A DNA stretch of 46,709 nucleotides from contig JAPOTF010000125.1 in the NCBI GenBank assembly GCA_026709325.1, positions 1-46,709 of the forward strand, given 5' to 3'. Positions 26,065 to 35,541 of this stretch are shown one piece after another (position 1 is the stretch's first letter; each line of letters begins with the position of its first letter). The notes beneath the pieces are model-generated. The model was given only the letters and a program-made list of their open reading frames with translations, was not told the DNA's origin and ran no database searches. The stretch comes from Roseovarius sp. (GTDB lineage Bacteria; Pseudomonadota; Alphaproteobacteria; Rhodobacterales; Rhodobacteraceae). The position numbers and the translations under genes are program-made.

Positions 26065-27315
26065 ATGAAACGACTTATTGCGGTTTCAGTGGCGGTTGCA
26101 TTTACATCCACCGCGGCTTTTGCCCAGTCACCCGCTCCAGACAATCTGGAAAAGCTGAGCAACTTCAAAACCACCGGTGTTACGGAATTCACCTATATTG
26201 AGCAAGATGGCGATTATGCCGATGGCATAAAGAAGACACTTGAAAGAATCACAATGCCGCCAGGTTTTAAAATAGGGCTTTACGCGGTGGTTCCCGATGC
26301 GCGCCACATGGCGGTTGGACCTCAGGGCATAGTCACGTTCGTTGGCACCAGAAAAGACAAGGTATGGTCGGTTACCGATCGCAACAAGGACCGTGTTGCA
26401 GACGAGGTCAAGGACTTTGCGCCCTCGCTTCAATTCGCAATTCCGAACGGACCGTGTTTCACAAAAGACGGGTTCCTTTTCATTGCCGAACAAAATCGCG
26501 TGCTCATGTATCCCGCCGCGGAATTTTTCTATGAAAGCCCCGATGTGGTTGCATTGAACGTTGTTAAGCAGGGCGATCTGATTCCGGTTGAAGAGGAAAG
26601 CTACAACCACACGGCGCGGGTCTGCAAAATCGGTCCCGACGGGAAGATCTACATTTCGCTTGGTCAACCGTTCAATGTCGCGCCAGCCGAAAAACTCGAT
26701 CTCTACAACGAGGTGGGGATTGGCAGCATCATACGCATGAACATCGATGGCTCCGAAAGAGAAGTTTACACCTATGGCGTTCGGAACTCCGTTGGCCATG
26801 ATTTCCATCCGGAAACAGGGGAATTGTGGTGGACAGACAACCAGGTTGACGGCATGGGCGACGACATCCCGCCCGGTGAAATCAACCACCAGACAGAGGC
26901 CGGACAGCATTTCGGCCATCCATGGTATGGTGGCGGATCAGTCAAAACCAATGAATATGCCAATGAGGAAGTTCCCGTGGAGGTGGTGATGCCCGCTGTG
27001 GAGACCGTGGCGCACGCGGCGGATTTGGGAATGACCTTCTACACCGGCAAGATGTTTCCGAAAAAATATAAAAACGCCATATTTTCGGCTCAGCACGGTT
27101 CCTGGAACCGGACCACGCCTGTAGGTGCGCGCGTTATGGTCACTTTCATTGACGACGATGGCAACGCAAGCATCGAGCCCTTCGCCGAAGGCTGGATTGA
27201 CGAGAACTACGAGTATCTCGGTCGACCGGTGGATGTGGCGCAGCTGCGTGACGGTTCACTGCTTGTTTCCGATGACCTGGCAGGCGCGATCTATCGCATC
27301 TGGTATGAGGAATGA
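26065..27315 (+). CDS. Periplasmic sorbosone-type (PQQ-dependent) sugar/aldehyde dehydrogenase
   Basis: This 416-residue beta-propeller protein of the glucose/sorbosone dehydrogenase family has a Sec signal (MKRLIAVSVAVAFTSTAAFA). Visible blocks are PPGFKIGLYAVVPDARHMAVGP, GTRKDKVWSVTDRNKDRVADEV, NGPCFTKDGFLFIAEQNRV, ARVCKIGPDGKIYISLGQPFN, YTYGVRNSVGHDFHPETGELWWTDNQVDGMGDD, EINHQTEAGQHFGHPWYGGG, AQHGSWNRTTPVGARV and the last blade RDGSLLVSDDLAGAIYRIWY. PQQ use is inferred from the family. Four bases overlap the next gene, a diheme cytochrome c, so electrons probably pass to that carrier. The start at ATG 26065 follows GGGAG. Confidence 0.87.
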   Translation: MKRLIAVSVAVAFTSTAAFAQSPAPDNLEKLSNFKTTGVTEFTYIEQDGDYADGIKKTLERITMPPGFKIGLYAVVPDARHMAVGPQGIVTFVGTRKDKVWSVTDRNKDRVADEVKDFAPSLQFAIPNGPCFTKDGFLFIAEQNRVLMYPAAEFFYESPDVVALNVVKQGDLIPVEEESYNHTARVCKIGPDGKIYISLGQPFNVAPAEKLDLYNEVGIGSIIRMNIDGSEREVYTYGVRNSVGHDFHPETGELWWTDNQVDGMGDDIPPGEINHQTEAGQHFGHPWYGGGSVKTNEYANEEVPVEVVMPAVETVAHAADLGMTFYTGKMFPKKYKNAIFSAQHGSWNRTTPVGARVMVTFIDDDGNASIEPFAEGWIDENYEYLGRPVDVAQLRDGSLLVSDDLAGAIYRIWYEE

Positions 27316-27881
27316 TGCGAATAACGGCATTGGTTCTCGGCGGGCTCATGCTCGCCGGAACCGCGCATTCCGGTGACGGCGAGGCCGGAAGAAAGGTGGC
27401 GGGCCAGTGCAGGACCTGCCATGGGATTGACGGGTTTGCCCGCATTCCCATTGCACCCCATATCGGCGGGGAGCCCGTGGAATATATCGCCTCTCAGCTA
27501 ATGGCGTTTAAATCTGGCAAACGCGAGCACGAAATGATGTCCCTGGTGTCGCGAATTCTTACGGATGAAAACATTGAAGATGTTTCGAAATGGTATGGCA
27601 ATCATACGGCCAAAGCGGTTTTGCCCAACGGATTTGATCCCGAACAGGCACCTGAATTGTGCACATCATGCCATGGTGCTGATGGCATAGCCGTTATCGA
27701 GAACACTCCTCATCTTGCCGCTGAAAGCGCAATATACATTGATACCCAGCTTAAAGCGTTCAGAAACGGGAAACGCGAGCATGAGATAATGTCGGAAATC
27801 GCGGCCAATATGAGCGATGAGGAAATCCGGGCCGCTGCCGACTGGTATGCCGCAATAGGACTTGAGATTGTCCCCAAATAA
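27312..27881 (+). CDS. Diheme cytochrome c (c4-like), secreted
   Basis: This 189-residue protein has a short signal peptide (MRITALVLGGLMLAGTAHS) and two tandem cytochrome domains with CRTCHGIDG near residue 34 and CTSCHGADG near 117. Each is followed by the same pattern (HIGGEPVEYIASQLMAFKSGKREHEMMS and HLAAESAIYIDTQLKAFRNGKREHEIMS), the Met ligands coming from the MMS/IMS segments. This is an internal duplication of the c4 type. The ATGA overlap with the dehydrogenase gene makes it the probable electron acceptor of that enzyme. Confidence 0.9.
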   Translation: MMRITALVLGGLMLAGTAHSGDGEAGRKVAGQCRTCHGIDGFARIPIAPHIGGEPVEYIASQLMAFKSGKREHEMMSLVSRILTDENIEDVSKWYGNHTAKAVLPNGFDPEQAPELCTSCHGADGIAVIENTPHLAAESAIYIDTQLKAFRNGKREHEIMSEIAANMSDEEIRAAADWYAAIGLEIVPK

Positions 27882-28163
27882 AATTCTCCGATGTTGCAGT
27901 TCGCCTTGCAACCAGACCGAACACAAGTGATGTACAGTTATTCTTCACAATGTATTTTTCTTTTGAGCTTCAGGGTGGTGACGCATTTGTCGCGTCGGAA
28001 ATTTATTTTAACGCGCAAAATTCAACTTCAAGAACGTATGGCCATCGACATTCTGGATTGTTCCATTTGCATGGCAAAGTAGTTTTTTTCAACTTCATTT
28101 GATTTGGCATACCGCGTGCCGCCAATCAGACTGCCACCCATAAACCTGAGAAGTTATACGTTA
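27882..28163. other. Gap after the diheme cytochrome gene
   Basis: About 280 bases with no recognised gene. A short inverted repeat GTTGCA/TGCAAC at about 27893-27912 follows the cytochrome stop but has no T-run, so it is at most a weak terminator. Confidence 0.3.
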
Positions 28164-28937
28164 TCAGCATGACCATTCCAGTGCTTTTTCGAACTTCGCC
28201 ACAAGCACTGCGCGCTGTTCAGCATTTCGCATATCCAGATTTCATTCACGCCAGCGAACTGCGGGTAGATCCCGGGCATTTAAAATATGCGGCAGGGACC
28301 AGTCGAGATTCCCGCGTTCGCATCCAAACAGAAACTGTCGGTTGCGTTTAACCTTCACGCTGCGGCACTCCATGAACAGGGTCTAAAAACGCCAGGGACT
28401 GAAATTTACCGCGCCTTCCGCCAGTTTGTCAGCTTGATCAAAACTTTCATGCCGAGGCAGGTAAACCAGCATTTCCAGATAAGCGCGCCCTGGACGTGAA
28501 AGCGTAACTTGCCAGTGCACGGATGTTGGGATTATGAGTCCATTGCCAATTTTGGAAAAACCTTGCGCTATTGCGATGGAAGAAGCGTTGCGGCAGGTCG
28601 AGCAGGGACGGTGAATTGTCGGGATCACAGAGACGGACGGTATAGACATTGCAAGCAGGATAGTAACCGGCACCATGTAATTCGGGCGTAGTGCGCCCCC
28701 ACCAACAAAAAGGATCCCGTCACGCATGTTCTGAAGCGAACAATCTAATGCGACAAGACCATCAATCGAGTCCGCGGGGATTATTTCATGGCGGGGCGCA
28801 CCTGCCATTTCCTTTAGGGAAGCTTCGATCTTGCGCCGGTCGACCGCACGTTCGGCGCGTGGTGTAAATTCCGCCTTTGCCCTGTCGCGATAGAGTTCAA
28901 CAATGCCTTCGGATGCAGGCGGTAGAGGCTCTGCCAT
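28164..28937 (-). pseudogene. Probable decayed gene, family not recognised
   Basis: A minus-strand frame runs from 28937 (MAEPLPPASEG) to a TAG at 28383 (ending DKLAEGAVNFSPWRF). It continues in the same frame through 28382-28164 with one more internal stop: ECRSVKVKRNRQFLFGCERG, then LDWSLPHILNARDLPAVRWR, TGA, NLDMRNAEQRAVLVAKFEKA. The last segment resembles C-termini of alphaproteobacterial hypothetical proteins that end in a PAVRWKL-N-L then KRAAL pattern, but I cannot name the family. The in-frame continuation past two stops favours a decayed gene over chance, though the first part could be noise. About 180 bases (28938-29113) separate it from pntB. Confidence 0.35.
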
Positions 28938-29113
28938 TGCCCTTTCAGCAACTCTATTGCCTCATCGGTTAAAAAAGGGGTTTTCCATTGTATGCAAACC
29001 GTTATCTTTAGGACGCCGTCTTTGCCGAATGACCATGCCATGCGTTTGCGAATTCCAATCTCGCATATTCAAGCGGACAATATCCCCTTCAGTCATTCCA
29101 TCGAAAACGGCAG

Positions 29114-30547
29114 TCATTCAACCATCGGCAGAAGCCTGGTCACGCTATCCTTGGCATCGCCAAAAAACATTCGCGTGTTTTCCTTGTAGAAAAGTGGATT
29201 CTCTATACCGGAATACCCCGTGCCCTGCCCTCGCTTGGATACAAAAACCTGTTTTGCCTTCCAAACCTCTAGAACCGGCATGCCTGCAATCGGGCTGTTT
29301 GGATCTTCCTGAGCGGACGGATTTACGATGTCGTTTGAGCCAATGACAATCACAACATCCGTCTGAGGAAAGTCATCGTTTATTTCATCCATTTCCAAAA
29401 CAATGTCGTATGGCACCTTGGCTTCCGCAAGCAGGACATTCATGTGACCTGGAAGTCGGCCGGCGACTGGATGAATGCCAAATCTCACAGTCTTGCCTCT
29501 GGCGCGCAATTTTCCGGTAAGCGCGCTGACCGCCTGTTGGGCCTGCGCCACGGCCATGCCATATCCGGGAACAATGATCACGCTGTCCGCATCATTCAGC
29601 GCGGCGGCAACGCCGTCGGCATCTATCGCGACCTGCTCTCCGTCAACTTCCATCGCGGGTTCGCCGGTGCCGCCAAATCCGCCGAGAATCACGCTTATGA
29701 ATGAACGGTTCATCGCCTTGCACATGATATAGCTTAGAATTGCGCCCGATGATCCGACTAGAGCGCCAACCACTATAAGCAAATCGTTGCCAAGCGAGAA
29801 GCCAATTGCCGCAGCCGCCCACCCGGAATAGCTGTTGAGCATGGAAACAACCACCGGCATGTCGGCTCCTCCGATCCCCATGATCAAATGGTATCCAATG
29901 AAGAAGGCCAGCAATGTCATAATCAAAAGAGGCGCAAGCGACCCGGAATCAAGATACCACGCCATGCAGGCAATCGATGAAATCGCGGCAACTGCATTCA
30001 ACAGGTGGCCGCCAGGCAGTTTTTTGGCCGCCGAACTGACTTTCCCGGCAAGTTTGCCAAATGCAATCACGGAACCCGTGAATGTAACCGCGCCTATGAA
30101 AACCCCAAGAAACAGTTCTCCCCGAAGTATGGAAATCTCGATACCGTCTTTTTTTGCCAGAGCCGCTGCAAAGCCATCTAGGGCGCTTCTTGCGGTATCG
30201 TCCATGACAAGCACCCGGCCAAGCTCAATATGGGCGTTTATGCCCACAAATACCGCTGCAAGACCCACCAGGGAATGCATTGCGGCAACAAGTTGCGGCA
30301 TCTCGGTCATCTGGACTCTTTGGGCAATGTAGATTCCTATAACACCGCCGGCGACAACCAGAATCGCGGACAGAAGCCATAGACCTGAACCCGGTCCTGC
30401 CAAAGTGGCAAGAGCGGCGAGCCCCATGCCAACAACGCCATACCATACGGCGCGTTTGGCTTTTTCCTGATTTGAAAGTCCGCCAAGGGAGAGTATGAAT
30501 AAAACCGCGGCCACGACATAGGCGGCGGTGGTAAATCCGATTTCCAT
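29114..30547 (-). CDS. pntB: NAD(P) transhydrogenase subunit beta
   Basis: PntB supplies membrane domain II and the NADP(H)-binding domain III of the proton-pumping transhydrogenase, which makes NADPH from NADH using the proton gradient. The 477-residue protein has many membrane spans in residues 1-260 and then domain III, with [15 protein letters not shown] near 310, [49 protein letters not shown] and [32 protein letters not shown] lies before ATG 30547, which gives the family N-terminus; the frame is open further up without support. It follows pntA by 13 bases. Confidence 0.94.
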   Translation of the reverse strand: MEIGFTTAAYVVAAVLFILSLGGLSNQEKAKRAVWYGVVGMGLAALATLAGPGSGLWLLSAILVVAGGVIGIYIAQRVQMTEMPQLVAAMHSLVGLAAVFVGINAHIELGRVLVMDDTARSALDGFAAALAKKDGIEISILRGELFLGVFIGAVTFTGSVIAFGKLAGKVSSAAKKLPGGHLLNAVAAISSIACMAWYLDSGSLAPLLIMTLLAFFIGYHLIMGIGGADMPVVVSMLNSYSGWAAAAIGFSLGNDLLIVVGALVGSSGAILSYIMCKAMNRSFISVILGGFGGTGEPAMEVDGEQVAIDADGVAAALNDADSVIIVPGYGMAVAQAQQAVSALTGKLRARGKTVRFGIHPVAGRLPGHMNVLLAEAKVPYDIVLEMDEINDDFPQTDVVIVIGSNDIVNPSAQEDPNSPIAGMPVLEVWKAKQVFVSKRGQGTGYSGIENPLFYKENTRMFFGDAKDSVTRLLPMVE

Positions 30548-30560
30548 GATTCGGGCCTCC

Positions 30561-32135
30561 CTATGATTTCTGGAACATTGCGAGCATGCGCCGGGTAACC
30601 AGAAAGCCGCCAAATATGTTTATTCCAGCCATAAACACCGAAACCGCGGCAAGCAAAAGCACCAGAAATGAACTGGACCCAATCTGAAGCAGCGCGCCGA
30701 TGATTATGATCGAGGATATCGCGTTGGTAACCGACATGAGCGGGGTGTGAAGGCTATGCGACACATTCCAGATCACCTGAAACCCGACAAACACCGACAG
30801 TGCAAACACTATGAAATGCTGCATAAAACTTACCGGCGCAACAAGGCCAGCGCCTAAAACCAGTGCGCCGCCAACAGTCAGCAGCGCGACCTGATTCCGT
30901 GTCTGCCTTTTGAACGCGGCAATTTCCATCGCCTTTCGCTCTTCGGGAGTTGGCGACGGAACTGAAGCGGTTTTCGCCACCTTCGCAATGGCCTGAATTT
31001 TCGGAGGTGGCGGAGGATAGGTAACCTCTCCCTTGTGCGCCACGGTCGCTCCGCGGATGACGTCATCCTCCATGTTGTGCACGGCAACGCCATTCTTGTC
31101 GGGTGTCAGGTCCGCCATCATGTGGCGTATGTTGCTGGCATAGAGAGAAGAGGCCTGTGCGGCCATTCTGCTGGGGAAATCCGTGTAGCCGATAATGGTG
31201 ACCTTGTTTTCGGTTGCAATTTTCTCGTCTGCGACCGTAAGTTCGCAGTTGCCCCCCTTCTCGGCGGCAAGATCGACAATGACGCTGCCGGGCTTCATCG
31301 CCTCAACCATGTCACTTGTCCATAGAATTGGGGCGTCCCTGTTGGGTATCAGCGCCGTGGTGATGACAATGTCCATATCCGGGGCAAGCTCGCGAAACTT
31401 CTCAAGCTGCTTCTCTCGAAACTCCGGACTGGATGGCGCGGCATACCCGCCCGTGGCCGCTCCGTCCTGAACCTGATCTTCAAAATCCAGATACACAAAC
31501 TCGGCGCCCATGGATTCTATCTGCTCGGCCACTTCCGGGCGCACGTCGAATGCATAAGTGATCGCGCCAAGCGATGTCGATGTGCCAATCGCCGCAAGTC
31601 CGGCAACACCGGCTCCAATAACCAGAACCTTTGCGGGAGGAACCTTTCCCGCAGCGGTAACCTGGCCGGTGAAGAATCTTCCAAAATTGTTCCCCGCCTC
31701 TATCACCGCGCGATAACCGGCAATATTGGCCATGGACGAGAGAGCATCCATCTTTTGAGCGCGGGAGATTCTCGGCACCATTTCCATCGCGACAACCGTT
31801 GCGCCCCTGTCCGCTGCCAGAGCCATCTGCTGTTCATTACCGGCTGGATTGAAAAACGAAATCAGTGTCTGCCCCTCGCGAAACCTTTCCGCCTCGGCGT
31901 CCACCGGAACCCTTACCTTGGCAACAATGTCGCAGGAATCCCACAACTCCCCGGCCGTGTCGACGATTTCGCAGCCGACCTCAATGTAATCGGAGTCGGA
32001 AAACCCTGAAGCCTCTCCGGCTTCAGTTTCCAGCACGCATGTATAGCCAAGTTTTTGCAATTGCCTTGCCGAATCCGGTGTCATTGCAACACGGGATTCA
32101 CCATCCATCACTTCCCCTGGTGTTCCAAATCTCAA
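30561..32135 (-). CDS. pntA: NAD(P) transhydrogenase subunit alpha (fused)
   Basis: PntA has the soluble NAD(H)-binding domain I and the first part of the membrane domain in one chain. Blocks seen are [43 protein letters not shown] (the nucleotide-binding GxGxxG), [20 protein letters not shown] and [16 protein letters not shown]. The C-terminus has three to four spans ([20 protein letters not shown] and others). I chose TTG 32135: it follows GGGGGAA at proper distance, gives the family's usual MRFGTPGE-like N-terminus and 524 residues. The open frame extends to a GTG at 32213 that has no ribosome-binding site, so the extra 26 residues look untranslated. Confidence 0.92.
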   Translation of the reverse strand: MRFGTPGEVMDGESRVAMTPDSARQLQKLGYTCVLETEAGEASGFSDSDYIEVGCEIVDTAGELWDSCDIVAKVRVPVDAEAERFREGQTLISFFNPAGNEQQMALAADRGATVVAMEMVPRISRAQKMDALSSMANIAGYRAVIEAGNNFGRFFTGQVTAAGKVPPAKVLVIGAGVAGLAAIGTSTSLGAITYAFDVRPEVAEQIESMGAEFVYLDFEDQVQDGAATGGYAAPSSPEFREKQLEKFRELAPDMDIVITTALIPNRDAPILWTSDMVEAMKPGSVIVDLAAEKGGNCELTVADEKIATENKVTIIGYTDFPSRMAAQASSLYASNIRHMMADLTPDKNGVAVHNMEDDVIRGATVAHKGEVTYPPPPPKIQAIAKVAKTASVPSPTPEERKAMEIAAFKRQTRNQVALLTVGGALVLGAGLVAPVSFMQHFIVFALSVFVGFQVIWNVSHSLHTPLMSVTNAISSIIIIGALLQIGSSSFLVLLLAAVSVFMAGINIFGGFLVTRRMLAMFQKS

Positions 32136-32666
32136 TTTAGTTCCCCCATTCGCTGATTGGGTTTTCGCACAAGGCCGGGAATCTGCATTACCGTCCTCAA
32201 ACCGCTTATTCACACAAATTTAATGAAATTGCGATACCAAAAGAGCAAATGTTAAACATGGCATCGCGCTTTGCGCAATTTTACGGCATCTGCCAGCCCA
32301 TATCTTAACATTTTCCCTCTGGCGATCTTTCCGATGTTCGCTGAAGCGCTGTCTCTGTCAAATGGCAATATAATCTTGCGCTTTTATCGATTTAGCGGCA
32401 AGCATTTTCCCGTGCCGCCAATTTGCCAAAGATTGGCGGCAAACAACGTGCGCAATCAGATGGCGACCCACACTCCAATAATCAACATCAGGCCTTTACG
32501 GAGATAAGGCGCTCAACTTCCCTCGGCAATTGCAAACCCGCAACTCCCCGATCATGCAGCCGCCATTTTGCGCTGAATATCAAAGACGGGCGATTTGCGC
32601 GCCATGCATGGTGAAATTGCATACATCATTTTTAAGCATTTGCTCCGACACCGCTGCAATGATGCG
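32136..32666. other. Gap between pntA and the MBL-fold gene
   Basis: About 530 bases upstream of pntA, partly an open extension of the pntA frame. No gene, RNA or repeat was recognised. It should hold the pntAB promoter and the 3' end of the transcript of the next minus-strand gene. Confidence 0.35.
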
Positions 32667-33611
32667 CTATTCCCACTCCATCTCCTCGTAAACGCGTCCC
32701 GCGTTCCTGGTTGCAAGCTGCTCGAACGTGTCAAGATGCGCCCATTTGGACTGATCGACATAATATGCACCCGCGAGGTCGCCGCCATTGTCTATGTGCT
32801 CGCGAATTTTGGCGCGAATGTCCTTAAGATAATCAGAGGTGTAGCGCCTGACCTGATCAATGTTGGTCGGATGACCATGCCCGGGAATCACATATGTTGC
32901 ACCAAGTTCCGTAAAGGGGCCGTCAAAGGTCTCAATCCAGCAGCTTGTACATGTGTCATCAAAGATGGGAGGCATGCGTTCGTGAAACGCCATGTCACCG
33001 GCAATTACCAGCGACCATTGGGGTATCCACACCTGTGTGTCTCCCGGACCGTGCGCGGGGCCAAGATAGAGAACATGGAAGGTTACCCCGCCCATCTCAA
33101 TGATCATTTCGTTTTCAAAACTCAGATTGGCCGGTACCACAGTTGTACCTTCCGCCCTGTCGCGATTGTAGCCCTCCATTCTCTGAAGGATGAAATCGCC
33201 TTCCTCCTCAACCTCTTCAATCGCGTCGACATGGGCAAGAATATCCACGCCCTGCTCGGCCCAGTAGGAATTTCCAAGCATGGCGTGACCTTGTCCGTTC
33301 TCGTTTATCACAAGTCTGACCGGCTGATTGGTGATGATCTTAATCTCGTCGTGAAGAGCCTCGGCCAGCCTGTAGGATGCGCCGCCATTCACCACCACGA
33401 CACCGTCTTCAGTAATGACAAAGGAAAGATTGTTGTTGTGACCGGCGTTTTCGTACGTCGGAGGAGCGGTCGCGCCAATGGATGAGAACACATGCGGTAT
33501 GAACTCAACGGGTTTCGAATACAATTCCGAATCCGGATATTGATCCGCTATGTCTTCGGAGGCATAAAGGGGCGGGGCCAAAAGAAGTGAAAGCAGGGCT
33601 AGCCGTTTCAT
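32667..33611 (-). CDS. Periplasmic metallo-beta-lactamase-fold protein with altered metal motif
   Basis: This 314-residue protein has a signal peptide (MKRLALLSLLLAPPLYA). The MBL fold is clear: FVITEDGVVVVNGGAS, then the position of the first metal motif, LYLGPAHGPGDTQVWIP with the third-motif His, VIAGDMAFHERMP with the bridging Asp, and VIPGHGHPTN with the last His. In the usual HxHxDH motif only the final His remains (NENGQGH at 103-109), and the strand-3 Asp is Asn. This resembles a SoxH-like/quinoprotein-associated MBL subgroup that carries the GQGHAMLGN wording, so it may bind one metal or none. It is a single gene; the function is unknown. Confidence 0.82.
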   Translation of the reverse strand: MKRLALLSLLLAPPLYASEDIADQYPDSELYSKPVEFIPHVFSSIGATAPPTYENAGHNNNLSFVITEDGVVVVNGGASYRLAEALHDEIKIITNQPVRLVINENGQGHAMLGNSYWAEQGVDILAHVDAIEEVEEEGDFILQRMEGYNRDRAEGTTVVPANLSFENEMIIEMGGVTFHVLYLGPAHGPGDTQVWIPQWSLVIAGDMAFHERMPPIFDDTCTSCWIETFDGPFTELGATYVIPGHGHPTNIDQVRRYTSDYLKDIRAKIREHIDNGGDLAGAYYVDQSKWAHLDTFEQLATRNAGRVYEEMEWE

Positions 33612-33672
33612 GAATGACTCCTTTTACAGATCATATTCATAATTCATTCATAAAATTGAATGTCAAATGCTT

Positions 33673-33687
33673 TTAACCATCGGTTAA
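33673..33687. promoter_or_regulatory. CtrA-like palindrome TTAA-N7-TTAA
   Basis: TTAACCATCGGTTAA matches the alphaproteobacterial CtrA box (TTAA, seven bases, TTAA) and is itself a perfect inverted repeat (TTAACC, three bases, GGTTAA). It lies 15 bases before the ATG of the bdhA-like stub, a gene that is now lost, and about 60 bases upstream of the MBL-fold start on the other strand. It could be a CtrA site or a local repressor operator. Confidence 0.4.
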
Positions 33688-33701
33688 ATCGAGGTTAATC
33701 G

Positions 33702-33737
33702 ATGCTTAAAGGAAAACACGCTCTCGTAACGGGAAGC
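33702..33737 (+). pseudogene. 5' stub of a 3-hydroxybutyrate dehydrogenase-like SDR gene
   Basis: ATG preceded by CGAGG starts a frame MLKGKHALVTGS, the exact opening of BdhA-type short-chain dehydrogenases (first strand and the beginning of the TGxxxGIG cofactor loop). After these 12 codons the sequence changes into IS5-type transposase. The rest of the gene is not found on the other side of the remnant, so the gene was lost by insertion plus deletion. Confidence 0.55.
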
Positions 33738-34344
33738 GGAACGGCGTCTTCCGGCGGTTTCGGCGCCTTGCGAGGAGAGGCGTTTTTCGACGCGTTTTCG
33801 ATGCGTTGTCGGATGACCCCGACTTCGGGCACGTTTTTGCGGACGGCGCGATTGTCCGGGCGCACCGTAAGGCGTCCGGCGCAAGGGGGACCTCGAAACG
33901 GGGCATTGGCCGCTCCCGCGGAGGTTTGACGGGCAGGACAGTGGCGGTCGCGGACGCGCCTGGCCATCTTGCGCGGTTTGCTCCTCTTCAGGGGCGGGCC
34001 CGCGATCTCGCCGGCATGCCGGATCTGCTCGGGGGTCTCGAGTTTGGGGCTCTAATTGGGGACGGGGCGCAGGATGCCAACTGGCCTGCCGGGGAGGTGG
34101 AGAGGCGGGATGTGCCATGGCGGTGATGCCATCGAGGCGGACCCGTTTGGTGCCGCGGGACCGCGACGGGGAGATGTGCAAATGGCGTCACCGGGTCGGG
34201 AATTTCCTTGCGAAAACCGGGGAGTTCCGGGCGATTGCGACACGCCGCGACAAGACCGGCGCGAGCCATGCGGCCGCGATTCATCTCGCTGCAGGGGTGA
34301 TGGCCACTAAACAGTTGTCAACGGGCCCTGGAGCCGGGCGATAG
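33724..34344 (+). mobile_element. Decayed IS5-family transposase remnant
   Basis: One frame gives NGKRNGVFRRFRR then RGVFRRVFDALSDDPDFG, with DGAIVRAHRKASGARG and IGRSRGGLTGRTVAVADAPG, then a motif-like ARDLAGMPDLLGGLEFGALIGD. After a frameshift near 34115 a second frame continues with RTRLVPRDRDGEMCKWRHRV, NFLAKTGEFRAIATRRDKTG and AAAIHLAAGVMAT. These are the DDE core and C-terminus of IS5-family transposases (IS427-like wording). The N-terminal third and both terminal repeats are missing. GC is clearly higher than in the surroundings, which indicates transfer. Confidence 0.72.
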
Positions 34345-34482
34345 CCATTTGCTTAATTACAACAAATTCGAGCGCATGCCCGGCATGAATTTTACAGAGA
34401 CCTGCGCATCTATCAAAATAGCGCATGGCGTCTTGCCATGAGAATTCACAAGGCTCTGGAAGATGAAAGGCATAACATCATT

Positions 34483-35541
34483 TTATCCCGTTGCAAGACG
34501 ATCTCCGGTTTCCCCGAATATATGCGCATCTGAAATGTCAAACCCGACTCCAACCTTTTCGTCTTCAGAAACGCTTGCACCTCCCGCAACGCGGACATTA
34601 ACGGAACTCATCCCCGAAACATCGACATGAATAAAGCTGTCGCTGCCAAGGTGCTCGGCAACCCCAACTGTGCCAGATAGAATCGCTTCGTCTCCGGATA
34701 CCAAACCGATGTGCTCCGGGCGTATCCCAAAATACCTGGGGGAACCTCTTAAACCGGGAACTGTCAGCACGACGCCATTTGAAAGCCTTACGCCGTTGTC
34801 CGCAGGTTCGCATTGAAGGATGTTCATCTTTGGCGAGCCTATAAATCCCGCAACAAAGAGATTCGACGGATTGCCGTATAGTTCCATTGGCGAACCCTGC
34901 TGCTGAATTACCCCCGCATTGAAAACCACAATCCGATCAGCGAGAGTCATGGCTTCAACCTGGTCGTGCGTGACGTAAATCATTGTCTTGCCGAGTCTTC
35001 GATGGAGACGCGCGATTTCAATGCGCATCTGAACGCGCAATGCGGCATCAAGATTGGAAAGAGGTTCGTCAAACAGAAACGCCGCGGGCTCGCGAACAAT
35101 GGCGCGTCCTATGGCCACTCTCTGGCGCTGGCCTCCGGAAAGCTCCTTTGGTCTGCGGTCAAGCAGTGGGCCAAGCTGAAGAATGTCCGCGGCGCGTCCG
35201 ACAGCCTCGTCCCTGTCCGAACGGGCCGTGCCGGCGACCTTAAGACCAAATCCCATGTTCTCGCGAACTGTCATGTGGGGATAGAGCGCATATGACTGGA
35301 AAACCATTGCAAGGCCCCGCTCGGCGGCGCCAAGCGCGGTAACGTCCCTGCCCTCGATCTCGATCTTTCCGCCGCTTACCTCCTCAAGGCCCGACACCAG
35401 TCGCAGCATGGTTGACTTTCCGCATCCGGACGGGCCGACAAAAACCACAAACTCGCCATCGCCAATCTGCAGATCAACGCCCTTTATAACATGAATGTCG
35501 CCAAAATACTTGTGAATGCCCGCCAATCCTATTTTGCCCAT
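34483..35541 (-). CDS. ugpC: ABC sugar importer ATPase (MalK/UgpC type)
   Basis: This 352-residue CUT1-type ATPase has Walker [10 protein letters not shown] near 36, Q-loop [16 protein letters not shown], signature [15 protein letters not shown] and Walker [17 protein letters not shown]. The H-loop [17 protein letters not shown] follows, with a C-terminal TOBE regulatory domain ([12 protein letters not shown]). It energises uptake through the two permeases encoded upstream. Its start overlaps the glycosidase gene end by 13 bases, so both are in the same operon. The symbol marks the ATPase type; the solute is not necessarily glycerol-3-phosphate. Confidence 0.9.
   Translation of the reverse strand: MGKIGLAGIHKYFGDIHVIKGVDLQIGDGEFVVFVGPSGCGKSTMLRLVSGLEEVSGGKIEIEGRDVTALGAAERGLAMVFQSYALYPHMTVRENMGFGLKVAGTARSDRDEAVGRAADILQLGPLLDRRPKELSGGQRQRVAIGRAIVREPAAFLFDEPLSNLDAALRVQMRIEIARLHRRLGKTMIYVTHDQVEAMTLADRIVVFNAGVIQQQGSPMELYGNPSNLFVAGFIGSPKMNILQCEPADNGVRLSNGVVLTVPGLRGSPRYFGIRPEHIGLVSGDEAILSGTVGVAEHLGSDSFIHVDVSGMSSVNVRVAGGASVSEDEKVGVGFDISDAHIFGETGDRLATG

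Noticed and set aside
25824-26192. 122-codon minus-strand frame
   Set aside because: It overlaps the signal peptide of the dehydrogenase on the other strand and shows no coding features.
32595-33485. 296-codon plus-strand open frame
   Set aside because: It is antisense to the MBL-fold gene, which has a signal peptide and clear motifs.
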